Assembly (NCBI GenBank): GCA_937879855.1 | Contig: CALFMO010000008.1 | Coordinates: forward strand, 305,465-369,464 | Direction: 5' to 3' | Length of the DNA: 64,000 bases | DNA from: an uncultured Acidobacteriaceae bacterium | GTDB lineage: Bacteria > Acidobacteriota > Terriglobia > Terriglobales > Acidobacteriaceae | Shown here: in pieces, positions 24,154 through 32,999 of the stretch | Layout of the letters: the number at the start of each line of letters is the position of its first letter | Numbering within the stretch: the first letter of the stretch is position 1 | Translations under genes and position numbers: made by a program | The notes under the pieces: generated by a model | What the model was told of the DNA's origin: nothing | What the model saw: only the letters and a program-made list of their open reading frames with translations | Databases searched by the model: none

Positions 24154-25194
24154 ATGATGGGATCGAAATTTTCGCGGTGGATTCTGCTCGCTGGCGTGCT
24201 AGCTGTCGTTGCCTGTGACCGCGATAAGGATTCCCACGACAAGCTTCCCTCGACCCCCGCGCCAACTTCGGCTTCAGCGGACACATCCCGTCCGGCGCTG
24301 ACGCTCCCGCCCGACAACGGTCCCTCTCCCGCATTCGACGGCGATCGCGCGATGCAGTATGTGAAAGACATTGTGAAGTTCGGCCCGCGCCCGGTCGGCA
24401 GCGCCAATCACAAGAAGGTTGAGGAGTACATCGCGTCCCACCTGCGCGGCGATCAGGTCGAGGATGATACCTTCACCGCTGATACGCCTGAAGGTAAGTT
24501 TCCGGTGCACAATATCATCGCCAAGTACCCCGGCACAAAAGATGGCATCATCGTGGTTGCCAGCCACTACGATACGAACTATCCGCTGCGCAAGACCTCC
24601 TACGTGGGCGCCAACGACGGAGCTTCTTCCAGCGCGCTGCTGCTCGAACTTGCCAATCAGTTGCGTGGCAAGCCCCGCGACGGCTACAGCGTATGGCTGG
24701 TATGGGACGACGCAGAAGAAGCGATGAAACCGGACGGCTCCGGTGGTCTTCCGCAGGAAATGCCGTTTAATGAAGACAGCCTCTATGGCATTACCCATGT
24801 GGCCGAGAAATGGCAGGCTGACGGCACTTTGAAAAGAATCAAAGCTTTTCTATTAGCGGACATGATTGGCGACGCCGATCTCAATATCGATCGCGACACG
24901 AACTCGACGCCCTGGCTCGAAGATGTCATTGGCGAAGCGGCCAGGCGTCTCGGATATCAATCGCATTTTTTCGAGCGCACCAATGAGGTCGGCGACGACC
25001 ACGTCCCGTTCGTGAAGCGCGGCGTCCCCGCCGCCGATCTGATCGACTTTATGTACGGCTACAACAACGTCTTCTGGCACACGCCGCAGGATACTGCCGA
25101 CAAACTCAGCCCCAAGAGTCTGCAAATCGTAGGCAGCGTGATCCTCGAAACCATTCGCATCCTCGACAAGATGAATCCGATTCCGCCGAAGTGA
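24154..25194 (+). CDS. M28-family metallopeptidase / glutaminyl-cyclase-like lipoprotein
   Basis: A 346-residue exported protein starting at ATG 24154 (a second ATG is adjacent), 5 nt after tatC. The signal peptide ends in a lipobox (LAVVAC, Cys at about 20), so it is a lipoprotein. Zinc-ligand positions of the M28 fold can be followed: ASHYDTN (about 138), GANDGASSSAL, WDDAEEAM, ADMIGDADLNIDRD and FWHTPQDTADKLS near the C-terminus. The ordering and the DMIGDxDL motif resemble glutaminyl-peptide cyclotransferase-like members of the family, so either aminopeptidase or cyclase activity is possible. Confidence 0.87.
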   Translation: MMGSKFSRWILLAGVLAVVACDRDKDSHDKLPSTPAPTSASADTSRPALTLPPDNGPSPAFDGDRAMQYVKDIVKFGPRPVGSANHKKVEEYIASHLRGDQVEDDTFTADTPEGKFPVHNIIAKYPGTKDGIIVVASHYDTNYPLRKTSYVGANDGASSSALLLELANQLRGKPRDGYSVWLVWDDAEEAMKPDGSGGLPQEMPFNEDSLYGITHVAEKWQADGTLKRIKAFLLADMIGDADLNIDRDTNSTPWLEDVIGEAARRLGYQSHFFERTNEVGDDHVPFVKRGVPAADLIDFMYGYNNVFWHTPQDTADKLSPKSLQIVGSVILETIRILDKMNPIPPK

Positions 25195-25205
25195 TGGCGG
25201 CGAGC

Positions 25206-25321
25206 AAAGCCTTTAACCGCCAGGATCGCAGAGACAGCGCGCCGAGAACGCAGAGAATATTGGGAGATTTTCTCAGCGCTTTCGGCGCGTCTTCTCAGCG
25301 TACTCGGCGGTTAAAAGCTTT
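25206..25321. repeat. Imperfect inverted repeat (AACCGCC...GGCGGTT type)
   Basis: The arm aaagcctttaaccgcc (25206-25221) and ggcggttaaaagcttt (25306-25321) are complementary at 15 of 16 positions. An inner pair (gcgccgagaacgcagagaa and ttctcagcgctttcggcgc) is also largely complementary, so the whole 116 nt can fold into a long hairpin. It fills the gap between two M28 peptidase genes. It resembles short dispersed intergenic elements of acidobacteria; this is from memory. Confidence 0.65.
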
Positions 25322-25389
25322 TTGCCGAAAACCCATCGCGGAATTCGTCTTTTGCGCTTTTCGGAAATTTAATTTCTAATGCAGCCCAT

Positions 25390-26910
25390 ATGCGCACTGT
25401 GAAGACCCTGTTCTTTGCGAGCGTTTTGAGCCTTACCTCTGTTGCCGCAACACCTGCCGCGGATACTAGCGAAGCCAATCGAGTGATTCAGTCCGCGCTG
25501 CAGCCTTCCACCCTCGAAGCCAACCTTCAACGCTTAACGGACGAGATCGGCGGCCGCGTTCCAGGCACACCGGCGATGCAGCATGCCGTGGCGTGGGGAT
25601 TGCAAGCCTTGACGGCGGCCGGAGCCGACAGCGTTCACACCGAGGGATTCACCATTCCGTTTTCCTGGTCCGAGGGCGCTACCGAAATAAGCGCGACGAC
25701 CTCGTTCCAAGTCGATGCAACGAAAGTGGGCGGTGCAACTGTGCTTTCCTCTTTCCGCGTCCGTGCAGTGTCCGTGGCATGGGCTCCCGCGCTCGCCCCG
25801 GTGAAACACGTTCCGGTCATCGACGTTGGCGGAGGCTCTGAAGCCGACTTCAAAAAGGCAGGCGACATTTCCGGCAAGATTGTTTTAGTGCACACGGTGG
25901 TCCTGAAAACCTGGAATGACCTGTTTGACGAATACGCGAAGGCTCCGCCAGTGATCGATCTCGCCGTGAAAGGAAAGGCCAAAGCAATCGCATTCATGGC
26001 CACGCGCGAGCACGACATTCTTTATCGGCACACGAATTCGTCCGCAGGAGAAATTGACCGCCTGCCGATGGTGCTGATGGCGCGCGAGGATGGCGAGCGC
26101 ATGGCGCGCCTGCTGGCCACAGGAAACCTGGTGTGGGCCGACCTCTCCATTCCCAACCAGATTGGCGGCCCCGTCAAGGCTGCCAATGTTGTCGCAGAAA
26201 TCAGGGGCAGCGAAAAGCCGGACGAGTTCGTGATCCTGGGCGCTCACCTCGACTCCTGGGAACTCGGCACCGGGGCCCTCGATAACGGCTGCAACGCCGC
26301 TCTGGTGGTCGACGCGTTGCGGGCGATCAAGGCCTCAGGGGTGAAGCCACTTCGCACCATTCGCTTCATTCTTTTTTCCGCCGAAGAACAAGGATTAATC
26401 GGCTCCCGCGTCTATGCTTTCGTCCACCGCCCCGAACTTGATAAAGCTGCGGGTGTGGTCATCTACGACGCGGGAACAGGAAAGACAACCGGCTTTTCGG
26501 TGGGGGGACGTAAAGATGTGCTGTACACCGCGAAGGAATTGATCGCCCCGCTCGCGCAATTCGACGTGAAAGAACTGAAGACGGACATCGAATGGGGCAC
26601 TGACCACTTTGATTTCATGTTGGAAGGCGTGCCCACTTTCGTTGCCGATCAACTGGAGGCCAATTACCTCGAAAACTACCACGCCGTCTCCGACACCTAC
26701 GACAAGGTGGATTTCCCACAACTGAAGAAGCACGTGGCAGAAGCTGCCACCCTTGCGGTTGAACTGGCGGATCTACCCGAAAAAATTGGCCCGCGCCTTA
26801 CTCACGATCAGATTGAGCAGACGATGCGCGAGACCAATAGTGTGGACATGCTCAAAGCCAACGGCATTTGGGAGGATTGGGTCAGCGGCCAGCGTGGACG
26901 GCAGAAATGA
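25390..26910 (+). CDS. Secreted M28 peptidase with PA-type insert (carboxypeptidase Q-like)
   Basis: A 506-residue protein with a cleavable signal peptide (KTLFFASVLSLTSVAATPAA). A protease-associated insert at about 130-250 (GDISGKIVLVHTVV, KGKAKAIAFMATREHD) interrupts the fold, as in plasma glutamate carboxypeptidase. Zinc ligands are readable in LGAHLDSWELGTGALDNGCN (about 284-303), FSAEEQGLIGSR (about 331), WGTDHFDFMLEG and NYHAVSDTYDKVD. It probably acts as an amino- or dipeptidase on extracellular peptides. It follows another M28 gene, suggesting a peptide-scavenging pair. Confidence 0.9.
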   Translation: MRTVKTLFFASVLSLTSVAATPAADTSEANRVIQSALQPSTLEANLQRLTDEIGGRVPGTPAMQHAVAWGLQALTAAGADSVHTEGFTIPFSWSEGATEISATTSFQVDATKVGGATVLSSFRVRAVSVAWAPALAPVKHVPVIDVGGGSEADFKKAGDISGKIVLVHTVVLKTWNDLFDEYAKAPPVIDLAVKGKAKAIAFMATREHDILYRHTNSSAGEIDRLPMVLMAREDGERMARLLATGNLVWADLSIPNQIGGPVKAANVVAEIRGSEKPDEFVILGAHLDSWELGTGALDNGCNAALVVDALRAIKASGVKPLRTIRFILFSAEEQGLIGSRVYAFVHRPELDKAAGVVIYDAGTGKTTGFSVGGRKDVLYTAKELIAPLAQFDVKELKTDIEWGTDHFDFMLEGVPTFVADQLEANYLENYHAVSDTYDKVDFPQLKKHVAEAATLAVELADLPEKIGPRLTHDQIEQTMRETNSVDMLKANGIWEDWVSGQRGRQK

Positions 26911-26995
26911 TTGATGATTGCTGATTGTTGATTCGAAATCAAAGGTGCACTCGCCGGTTTTCTCAATCAACAATCACAAATCAACAATCATCAAT
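26910..26995. repeat. AT-rich inverted repeat of ATTGATGATTG-type units
   Basis: Left arm 26910-26933 (attgatgattg then ctgattgttgatt) is complementary to the right arm 26965-26995 (aatcaacaatcacaaatcaacaatcatcaat) apart from a 7-nt indel and a mismatch. Both arms are built from a repeated TGATTGTTGATT unit. The hairpin fills the gap between the M28 gene and terC. Confidence 0.65.
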
Positions 26996-27006
26996 TCCTG
27001 ATTCCC

Positions 27007-27921
27007 TTGCTCTATTTCTGGATCCTCTTCAATATTTTCGCGCTGGGAATGTTGGTGGCGGACCTGCGCCTGCATCGTTCCGGGCGGGCCGTCAGTTTTC
27101 GCACAGCCCTGGCCTGGAGCGCAGTATATGTCGTGCTGGCAGCCGCATTTGCGGTGCTGCTTTATTTCTGGCAAGGACGCCAAGTAGCGCTGGAGTTCGT
27201 TACTGGTTACGTTCTGGAAGTTTCTCTCAGCGCCGATAACCTTTTCCTCTTCCTCGTTATCTTCAACTTCTTCGCGGTGCCTGAACAGCAGCAGCATCGC
27301 GTCCTCTTCTGGGGCATTATCGGCGCGCTGATCTTGCGCGGCATCTTCATCGGCGCCGGGGTCGACCTGATCTCCCGTTTCCATTGGCTGCTTTATGGTT
27401 TTGGAGTGCTGCTGATCGCAAGCGGCATCCGTTTTTGTGTGGCCGGAGAGCACAAAATCCGTCCCGCGGCGAACCCGTTGGTGAAAGCATTGCGCTACTT
27501 CGTTCCGGTAACTGAAGACTATCGCGGCGGCAACTTTTTCGTTCGAAACCGGCAGGACAATTCACGCTTATACGCCACGCCGCTACTGGTGGTGCTTCTG
27601 GTCATTGAAACCACGGACTTGCTATTTGCGGTCGATTCCATTCCCGCAGTCCTCGCCATCACTCTGAACGCTTTCGTTGTGTATACGTCGAACGTGTTCG
27701 CAATACTGGGCCTGCGCTCGATGTATTTTGCCGTCTCGCGCCTGATGAAGCTTTTCCGCTTCTTGCGCTATGGACTGGCGGTCATGCTGGTGCTGGTAGG
27801 TTTGAAGATGCTGACAGCCGATTATTTCCGGGTTCCCACGGCGGTTATGCTGGGCGTGGTGGCGGGATTGATTTTGATCTCGATCGCCATCTCAGCGGCA
27901 TTTCCGGCGAAGAGTACTTAG
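27007..27921 (+). CDS. TerC/Alx-family integral membrane protein
   Basis: A 304-residue protein with about nine hydrophobic segments. The TerC signature residues sit in EVSLSADNLFLFLVIF (about residues 75-90) and TTDLLFAVDSIPAVLAIT (about 198-215), where the acidic residues likely line a metal path. The Alx/TerC family includes manganese exporters and tellurium-resistance proteins. TTG 27007 is the only standard initiator found near the expected N-terminus (LYFWILFNIFALGMLVADL) and has a poor ribosome-binding site, so the exact start is uncertain. Confidence 0.9.
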   Translation: MLYFWILFNIFALGMLVADLRLHRSGRAVSFRTALAWSAVYVVLAAAFAVLLYFWQGRQVALEFVTGYVLEVSLSADNLFLFLVIFNFFAVPEQQQHRVLFWGIIGALILRGIFIGAGVDLISRFHWLLYGFGVLLIASGIRFCVAGEHKIRPAANPLVKALRYFVPVTEDYRGGNFFVRNRQDNSRLYATPLLVVLLVIETTDLLFAVDSIPAVLAITLNAFVVYTSNVFAILGLRSMYFAVSRLMKLFRFLRYGLAVMLVLVGLKMLTADYFRVPTAVMLGVVAGLILISIAISAAFPAKST

Positions 27922-27943
27922 GCCAACTGTCCAGTAGAGTCGA

Positions 27944-28765
27944 TCAGAACTGCAAGGTAAAGAACAAAGCAGAAAAATCCATCATCCAATGTGCCAGAAT
28001 CAGCGGCGGCAATCGCCGAATACGCAAGTATAGAAGTATGAACGCTATGACTCCCGGTAGAAATCCCACGAAGCGCCAGGCAACATATTTCCAATCGAGG
28101 ATGAAGGGAATGAAGCTGTGCTGTAGCGCCCACCAGAAGCCGACAATCGCGATGGCCTTCCATCGGCTCCCGCAAAGCACCTCGATCCGCGGCAGCGCGT
28201 AGCCGTTGTAGGTCATCTCTTCCGTAGGCGACCACACCAGCCACCAGACGCTAAAGCTGTAAACCACTCCCCACAGAGGCAGAACACGGCCGGTTAGCAT
28301 GCCGGCAAACGAAGGCGGCTGGATGCTGCGATAAACCAGCCAATTCGCCGCCGGGAAACCCAAATAGAAAAAAGGGAATACCAGCAACAAACATCCGATG
28401 CCCACGAAGACATCGCGTCCCCAACGAAGCCTTACACGCCCAATCAGATCGCGAAGGCTGGTTCCTTCTTTGCGCGTATAGACGGCCATAAGAGCAAGGC
28501 AACCAGCGTCGACGAGCGTAGCGTAGACCGTCCACCACTTAGCGGCACCATTCCATGACCAGACGTGAAATCGCGCCCATGCCAGGCCCGCGACGAACGC
28601 CTGTGCGGCAATGATTAACAGACTGCGCCCTGTTACCACGACCAGTGGCCCTACCCACGCAAGCCGGCCTGCACGGGCGCGGAGCGCCAGCGCGGACTTG
28701 GAATTTGCGTCATCCGCCGCACTCGCTGGAATTGGAATCTCGTGATCGACCGAGCTAGTGGGCAT
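27944..28765 (-). CDS. CPBP-family intramembrane metalloprotease
   Basis: A 273-residue polytopic membrane protein. The three CPBP (Abi/CAAX-like) motifs are visible: the Glu pair in WSPTEEMTYNGYALPRIE (about residue 175), a His in FWWALQHSFIPFILDW (about 212) and a third motif in LILAHWMMDFSALFF near the C-terminus. The usual Arg after the Glu pair (EExxxR) is replaced by Tyr-Asn (EEMTYNG), which is a divergence. Such proteins cleave membrane peptides or act as scaffolds; the substrate is unknown. It sits just downstream of nadB on the same strand. Confidence 0.85.
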   Translation of the reverse strand: MPTSSVDHEIPIPASAADDANSKSALALRARAGRLAWVGPLVVVTGRSLLIIAAQAFVAGLAWARFHVWSWNGAAKWWTVYATLVDAGCLALMAVYTRKEGTSLRDLIGRVRLRWGRDVFVGIGCLLLVFPFFYLGFPAANWLVYRSIQPPSFAGMLTGRVLPLWGVVYSFSVWWLVWSPTEEMTYNGYALPRIEVLCGSRWKAIAIVGFWWALQHSFIPFILDWKYVAWRFVGFLPGVIAFILLYLRIRRLPPLILAHWMMDFSALFFTLQF

Positions 28766-28785
28766 TTTGTTTGCTGCGTGGCTGT

Positions 28786-30330
28786 CTACAGAAAAACAAC
28801 TCTATCGCCCCGTACGACCGAATGCTTGAGGAACTTCTTGTCATCGTGGTCAGGATATTCCATTCGATAGTGCGCCCCGCGGCTTTCTTCCCGCGCCAGA
28901 GCCGATCGCGCGACCATCAATCCTGCCAGATGCAGGTTCGACGCTTCGTACGCTCTCCGCGTTTTGGGGTGAGCCAGCTTCGGAGCCATCTCTTCCAGAG
29001 TCTTAACCGCTTTCTGCATCCCCATGCGCGTGCGCACGATGCCGACTTCGTTCTCTAATGTCGTTTGAATTTGGTTGATCACTTCTTCCATGCCCGCGTC
29101 GACCGGCCCATTGGAATAAGCGGCCCTCGGTTGTGCGTGTTGCCGCGACACTGGCCTCAGTTCCCCTCGCATGGCCATGCCCGCGCGTGCACCATATACC
29201 AAGCCTTCCAACAGAGAATTGCTGGCCAGCCGGTTCGCCCCGTGCACGCCTGTGCACGCCGCTTCGCCCGCAGCGAAAAGACCAGCGACATTCGACTTGC
29301 CGTCAAGATCGGTTCGCACCCCGCCCATGCAGAAATGTGCCGCCGGACGCACCGGAATCACATCTTCGGTAATGTCCACGTTGTGCTGCATGCAAGTCGC
29401 GTAAATTCGCGGGAAGCGTTTTTGCACTTTCGTGGCGCTGAGATGTGTGAGGTCGAGATAGACGAACGGATCTTTGGCTCGGCTCACTTCCATTTCGTGA
29501 ACGATCGCTCGCGCCACCACGTCGCGCGGCGCTTGCTCGCCCATGGGGTGATACTTTCCCATGAATCGGTTTAACTCAATGTTGCGCAGGCAGGCGCCCT
29601 CCGCCCGCAACGCCTCTGACAAAAGAAAGCGCGGAACTTTCTTCATGTAAAGCGCGGTTGGATGAAACTGCACAAACTCCATGTCGCTCAGTTCTGCTCC
29701 GGCCCGATATGCCAACGCGGCGCTGTCCGCAGTCGCGGCTTCCGGATTAGTCGTGTTGCGATAGAGTTGACCCATCCCTCCCGTAGCCAGCAGTACGGCG
29801 GAGCAGGCAATTTCCTGAGGCACACCTTTTTCATCGAGCAACTCAATTCCAGTGATGCGTCCGGCACCGGTCAGCAGGCCGGTGGAAAACGCGAATGGCG
29901 CGATCGAAATGTGCTTCAGTAAATCTGCTTTGGCGCGAAGCGCTCGCAGGATCTCCCGGCCTGTGGAATCTCCCTGCGAGTGAAGACTGCGGTGGCGGCT
30001 ATGGGGGCTTTCCAGGCCGAAGACCAGCTTGGTTCCGTTGTGCTTGCCCCAGGAGATTAACTCGTCGATGCGCTGCGGGCCTTCCTCCAGCAGAATTTTC
30101 ACGGCTGCCGGATTGCACAATCCATCCCCCGCGGTGAGCGTGTCCTGCAAGTGGAGACTGACTTCGTCTTCGTCGCTCAGCGCCGTGACTAGCGGAACTT
30201 GTGAGAGCTCGGCTTGTTTTTTTTCCAGGACGAGCACACGTCCAGCAGCCGCCAGTTCAATAGCGGCGCGCAGGCCGGCAACGCCCGCACCAATTACCAC
30301 GAAGTCGGTCTCGGCTGGAAGACCCTTCAT
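28786..30330 (-). CDS. nadB: L-aspartate oxidase
   Basis: A 514-residue cytosolic flavoprotein of the succinate-dehydrogenase/fumarate-reductase group that oxidises L-aspartate to iminoaspartate in de novo NAD synthesis. FAD motif: DFVVIGAGVAGLRAAIE at residues 9-25. Catalytic-domain marks: SLHSQGDSTGREILRAL, EFVQFHPTALY, GEQAPRDVVARAIV and the C-terminal FAD contacts CMGGVRTDLDGKSNVAGLFA with GVHGANRLASNSLLEG. The C-terminal helical domain is complete. The partner nadA is not in the window. Confidence 0.93.
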   Translation of the reverse strand: MKGLPAETDFVVIGAGVAGLRAAIELAAAGRVLVLEKKQAELSQVPLVTALSDEDEVSLHLQDTLTAGDGLCNPAAVKILLEEGPQRIDELISWGKHNGTKLVFGLESPHSRHRSLHSQGDSTGREILRALRAKADLLKHISIAPFAFSTGLLTGAGRITGIELLDEKGVPQEIACSAVLLATGGMGQLYRNTTNPEAATADSAALAYRAGAELSDMEFVQFHPTALYMKKVPRFLLSEALRAEGACLRNIELNRFMGKYHPMGEQAPRDVVARAIVHEMEVSRAKDPFVYLDLTHLSATKVQKRFPRIYATCMQHNVDITEDVIPVRPAAHFCMGGVRTDLDGKSNVAGLFAAGEAACTGVHGANRLASNSLLEGLVYGARAGMAMRGELRPVSRQHAQPRAAYSNGPVDAGMEEVINQIQTTLENEVGIVRTRMGMQKAVKTLEEMAPKLAHPKTRRAYEASNLHLAGLMVARSALAREESRGAHYRMEYPDHDDKKFLKHSVVRGDRVVFL

Positions 30331-30414
30331 AGAGAGGCAAACAATTTAGGACGGAAAATGGTATCACTTCGCCGCAGGGCCGTCTCTCGACCGCATACGC
30401 TATCATGGAACCGC

Positions 30415-31530
30415 ATGCCGCAGGTAACTATCCACGTTTTACCCCGGCCATATCAGGCCTGGATCGAAAACGGCCTGCTCACGCGAGCCGGTTCCGTCCT
30501 CAGCGAACTGCTACCGCAGGCCAGCCGCATTTTTGTGGTGACCGTTCCTCCGGTGCGCAAGCGTTGGGGAGGGAAGTTGGTGAGTTCCCTGAAGGCCAAC
30601 GGGTTCACTCCGCAGGTGATCCCCATGCCCGATGGCGAGCCCGCCAAACGCCTTGCGACGATAGAAACGCTGGCTGAGAAACTGGCGCGTCTGGGCGCGG
30701 ACCGCAAGGCTGTGATCATCGCCTTGGGCGGCGGAGTCGTGGGCGACGTCGGCGGACTGCTGGCCTCGCTCTATATGCGCGGAATCGAGTTGGTGCAGGT
30801 ACCCACGACGGTGCTCGCCCAGGTGGATGCTTCCATCGGCGGAAAGACAGCGGTCAACCTGGTTGCCGGCAAAAATCTGATCGGAACCTTTCACCACCCG
30901 CGCCTGGTGCTCATCGATCCCACGGTCCTGAAAACGTTGCCGGATCGCGAGTTTCGCGCTGGACTCTACGAGGCGCTGAAGTGTGGCATTATCGGAAGTG
31001 TCGAACTATTCCTGCGGTTTGAGCAGAATCGCGCGCGGATTCTGAAACGCGACCCTGTCGAGCTCGAATGGCTTATTGCGCAGTCCGTAAGGTTAAAAGC
31101 CGAAGTGGTTTCCGCCGACGAGCGCGAGGACGGCCTGCGCCGCGTTCTCAACCTTGGTCACACCATCGGGCACGCGCTCGAGGCCGAAACCGGCTACCGG
31201 CGCCTGCTGCACGGCGAAGCTGTCGCCTGGGGAATGATTGCCGCAACCAACATCGCGCTCAGTGTGGGTCGCACGGATAGCGTTACCGCTGGCCGCATCG
31301 CCGACGCCGTCTTGAGCCTGGGCCGCCTGCCGGAAGTAAATGTTAGTTCGCGCAAGATTCTGGCCCGGCTGCAGTCAGACAAGAAGACGCAAAATGGAGT
31401 AGTGCACTTCATCCTGCCGCGCGAGATTGGCAAGGTTGAAGTTGCCAGCGATGTGCCGAGCAGCGCAGTGACCGATGCTGTCGAGGAGCTTCGGCGTTTG
31501 TCGCGCGGCGGCTGGGTTTGGGGAAAATAA
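30415..31530 (+). CDS. aroB: 3-dehydroquinate synthase
   Basis: A 371-residue enzyme of the shikimate pathway that converts DAHP to 3-dehydroquinate with NAD and a divalent metal. ATG 30415 fits the family N-terminus (PQVTIHVLPRPYQAWIENGL); upstream in-frame codons overlap nadB. NAD motif: ALGGGVVGDVGGLLASLYMR. Substrate loop: VPTTVLAQVDASIGGKTAVN. Metal ligands: the Glu in LYEALKCGII and the His residues of LNLGHTIGHALE and LHGEAVAWGM. It leads a probable operon with the DinB and UbiE genes. Confidence 0.95.
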   Translation: MPQVTIHVLPRPYQAWIENGLLTRAGSVLSELLPQASRIFVVTVPPVRKRWGGKLVSSLKANGFTPQVIPMPDGEPAKRLATIETLAEKLARLGADRKAVIIALGGGVVGDVGGLLASLYMRGIELVQVPTTVLAQVDASIGGKTAVNLVAGKNLIGTFHHPRLVLIDPTVLKTLPDREFRAGLYEALKCGIIGSVELFLRFEQNRARILKRDPVELEWLIAQSVRLKAEVVSADEREDGLRRVLNLGHTIGHALEAETGYRRLLHGEAVAWGMIAATNIALSVGRTDSVTAGRIADAVLSLGRLPEVNVSSRKILARLQSDKKTQNGVVHFILPREIGKVEVASDVPSSAVTDAVEELRRLSRGGWVWGK

Positions 31531-31552
31531 ATCAATTTCACAGGAAGAAAAT

Positions 31553-32110
31553 ATGCCGGAAACAGCGCAGCAGTACATCCAGCGAATCCTGGGTCACGTC
31601 GAAGGCCAGGACGCGATAAAAGTGCAGCGGGCCTCCGCCGCGAAGCTGAAGAAACTGATTCAGGGCCTTGGTCCAAAGGAAATGAAGTGGAAACCCGAGC
31701 CGGGGAAGTGGTCGATCGCGGAGATCGTCGCGCACCTGGCCGATGTTGAGATCGTCGCCGGTTGGCGGATGCGCGCCATTCTCGGCTCGAATGGCACGCC
31801 CATCCAGCCATTCGATCAGGATGCGTGGGCAGCGGTGTTTCGATACGCCGAGCGCGATCCTAAACAATCGCTTGAAGTATTTCGCGTGCTGCGCGAAAAC
31901 AATCTGGCGATGTTGAAGGCGCTGCCGCGCGAAAGTTGGGACAACTACGGCATGCACGCCGAGCGCGGAAAGGAAACCATTGCGCATCTGGCGCGAATGT
32001 TCGCAGGGCACGACACCAACCACATCCTGCAAGTCGAACGAATCGCCGGGCAATTGAAGATCGCGCGAAAGAAAACCCCGGCGAAGAAAATCAAGACAAA
32101 GCGAAAGTGA
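31553..32110 (+). CDS. DinB-family protein
   Basis: A 185-residue four-helix-bundle protein; ATG 31553 follows AGGAAG. The region KWKPEPGKWSIAEIVAHLAD and VEIVAGWRMRAIL contains the first metal-ligand His, and ARMFAGHDTNHILQVERIAG the other two of the DinB His triad. The C-terminus is Lys-rich (ARKKTPAKKIKTKRK). DinB-like enzymes include thiol-dependent S-transferases; many are of unknown function. The stop codon overlaps the start of the next gene (GTGA). Confidence 0.88.
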   Translation: MPETAQQYIQRILGHVEGQDAIKVQRASAAKLKKLIQGLGPKEMKWKPEPGKWSIAEIVAHLADVEIVAGWRMRAILGSNGTPIQPFDQDAWAAVFRYAERDPKQSLEVFRVLRENNLAMLKALPRESWDNYGMHAERGKETIAHLARMFAGHDTNHILQVERIAGQLKIARKKTPAKKIKTKRK

Positions 32111-32910
32111 GCCCCGGCACGCAGGAAAGCATTGTGGGGGAATCCAGCAAAACCACGGTTGTCGGCGCGGCGCCAGAAGGAGCCAGGGACCCGCGGTCGG
32201 CGGCGCGCGCTGTTCGCGATATATTCACCTCCGTCGCGCCGCGCTACGATCTGCTCAACCACCTGCTGTCTTTTAACATCGACCGGATGTGGTGGCGGCG
32301 GACGGCGCGCGCTTTCCGCCACGTGCTAGCTCGGCCGAATGCCCGCATCCTCGACCTATGCTGCGGAACGGGAGACATGACGTTCGCGTTGCGCCGCCAG
32401 GCAGGGAAGTGCTCGCCGCAGATTCTGGGCGCCGACTTCTCTCACGCCATGCTGCTGCGCGCCTATGCCAAGTCTTCAACGGCCGCGCAGAACGGAGCAA
32501 GGCCCAGGTGGATCGAAGCCGATGCTCTCGGCCTTCCGTTACCCGGCGCGCATTTCGATCTCGTCACTTCGGCGTTCGGTTTCCGCAATCTCGCCGACTA
32601 CGATGCCGGGCTGCGCGAAATCGTTCGTTTGCTGCGTCCAGGAGGCGAGTGCGGCATCCTCGACTTCGGCGAACCCAAAGGCGCCATGGGCGCGCTCTAC
32701 CGCGTCTATTTCAAGCAAGTGCTGCCGCGCGTCGGCACCATGATTTCCGGCGTGCGCGGGCCCTATGCCTATCTGCCGGCCTCCGTAGAGCGCTTTCCCG
32801 CGCCAGAAGAAATGCTCGAAAGAATGAAGCGTGCAGGGCTTGCGGAAGCCACTTGGACACCCTACACCTTCGGAATCGCAGGCCTCTATCGTGGGAAGAA
32901 GCTCGCGTAG
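32107..32910 (+). CDS. Demethylmenaquinone/ubiquinone biosynthesis methyltransferase (UbiE/MenG)
   Basis: A 267-residue SAM-dependent C-methyltransferase of quinone biosynthesis. Motif I: RILDLCCGTGDMTFALRR. Family marks: FTSVAPRYDLLNHLLSFNID, WIEADALGLPLPGAHFDLVT, SAFGFRNLADYDAGLREIVR and GGECGILDFGEPKG. GTG 32107 overlaps the DinB stop as GTGA; a second in-frame GTG at 32134 with AGGAAAG upstream is an alternative. Acidobacteria use menaquinone, so demethylmenaquinone is the likelier substrate. The CGTAG repeat at its 3' end overlaps the stop codon. Confidence 0.92.
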   Translation: MSPGTQESIVGESSKTTVVGAAPEGARDPRSAARAVRDIFTSVAPRYDLLNHLLSFNIDRMWWRRTARAFRHVLARPNARILDLCCGTGDMTFALRRQAGKCSPQILGADFSHAMLLRAYAKSSTAAQNGARPRWIEADALGLPLPGAHFDLVTSAFGFRNLADYDAGLREIVRLLRPGGECGILDFGEPKGAMGALYRVYFKQVLPRVGTMISGVRGPYAYLPASVERFPAPEEMLERMKRAGLAEATWTPYTFGIAGLYRGKKLA

Positions 32911-32930
32911 CGACAGCCGCCTCGGCTGTC
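32906..32930 (+). repeat. CGTAG-GACAGCC hairpin repeat, copy 1
   Basis: gcgtagcGACAGCCgcctcGGCTGTC: a 7-bp perfect stem behind a CGTAG head. The same sequence recurs at 47708 and 52269. It overlaps the ubiE stop codon. Confidence 0.8.
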
Positions 32931-32999
32931 AGCGAAAGGGAAGCGGAGCAGCAGAAGACCTTCGTCAAGAGTCGAGTCCAAGTGGATGAAGAAAACACA

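Noticed and set aside
25195..26995. CRISPR-like repeats around the M28 genes
   Set aside because: They are inverted rather than regularly spaced direct repeats and have no spacers or cas genes.
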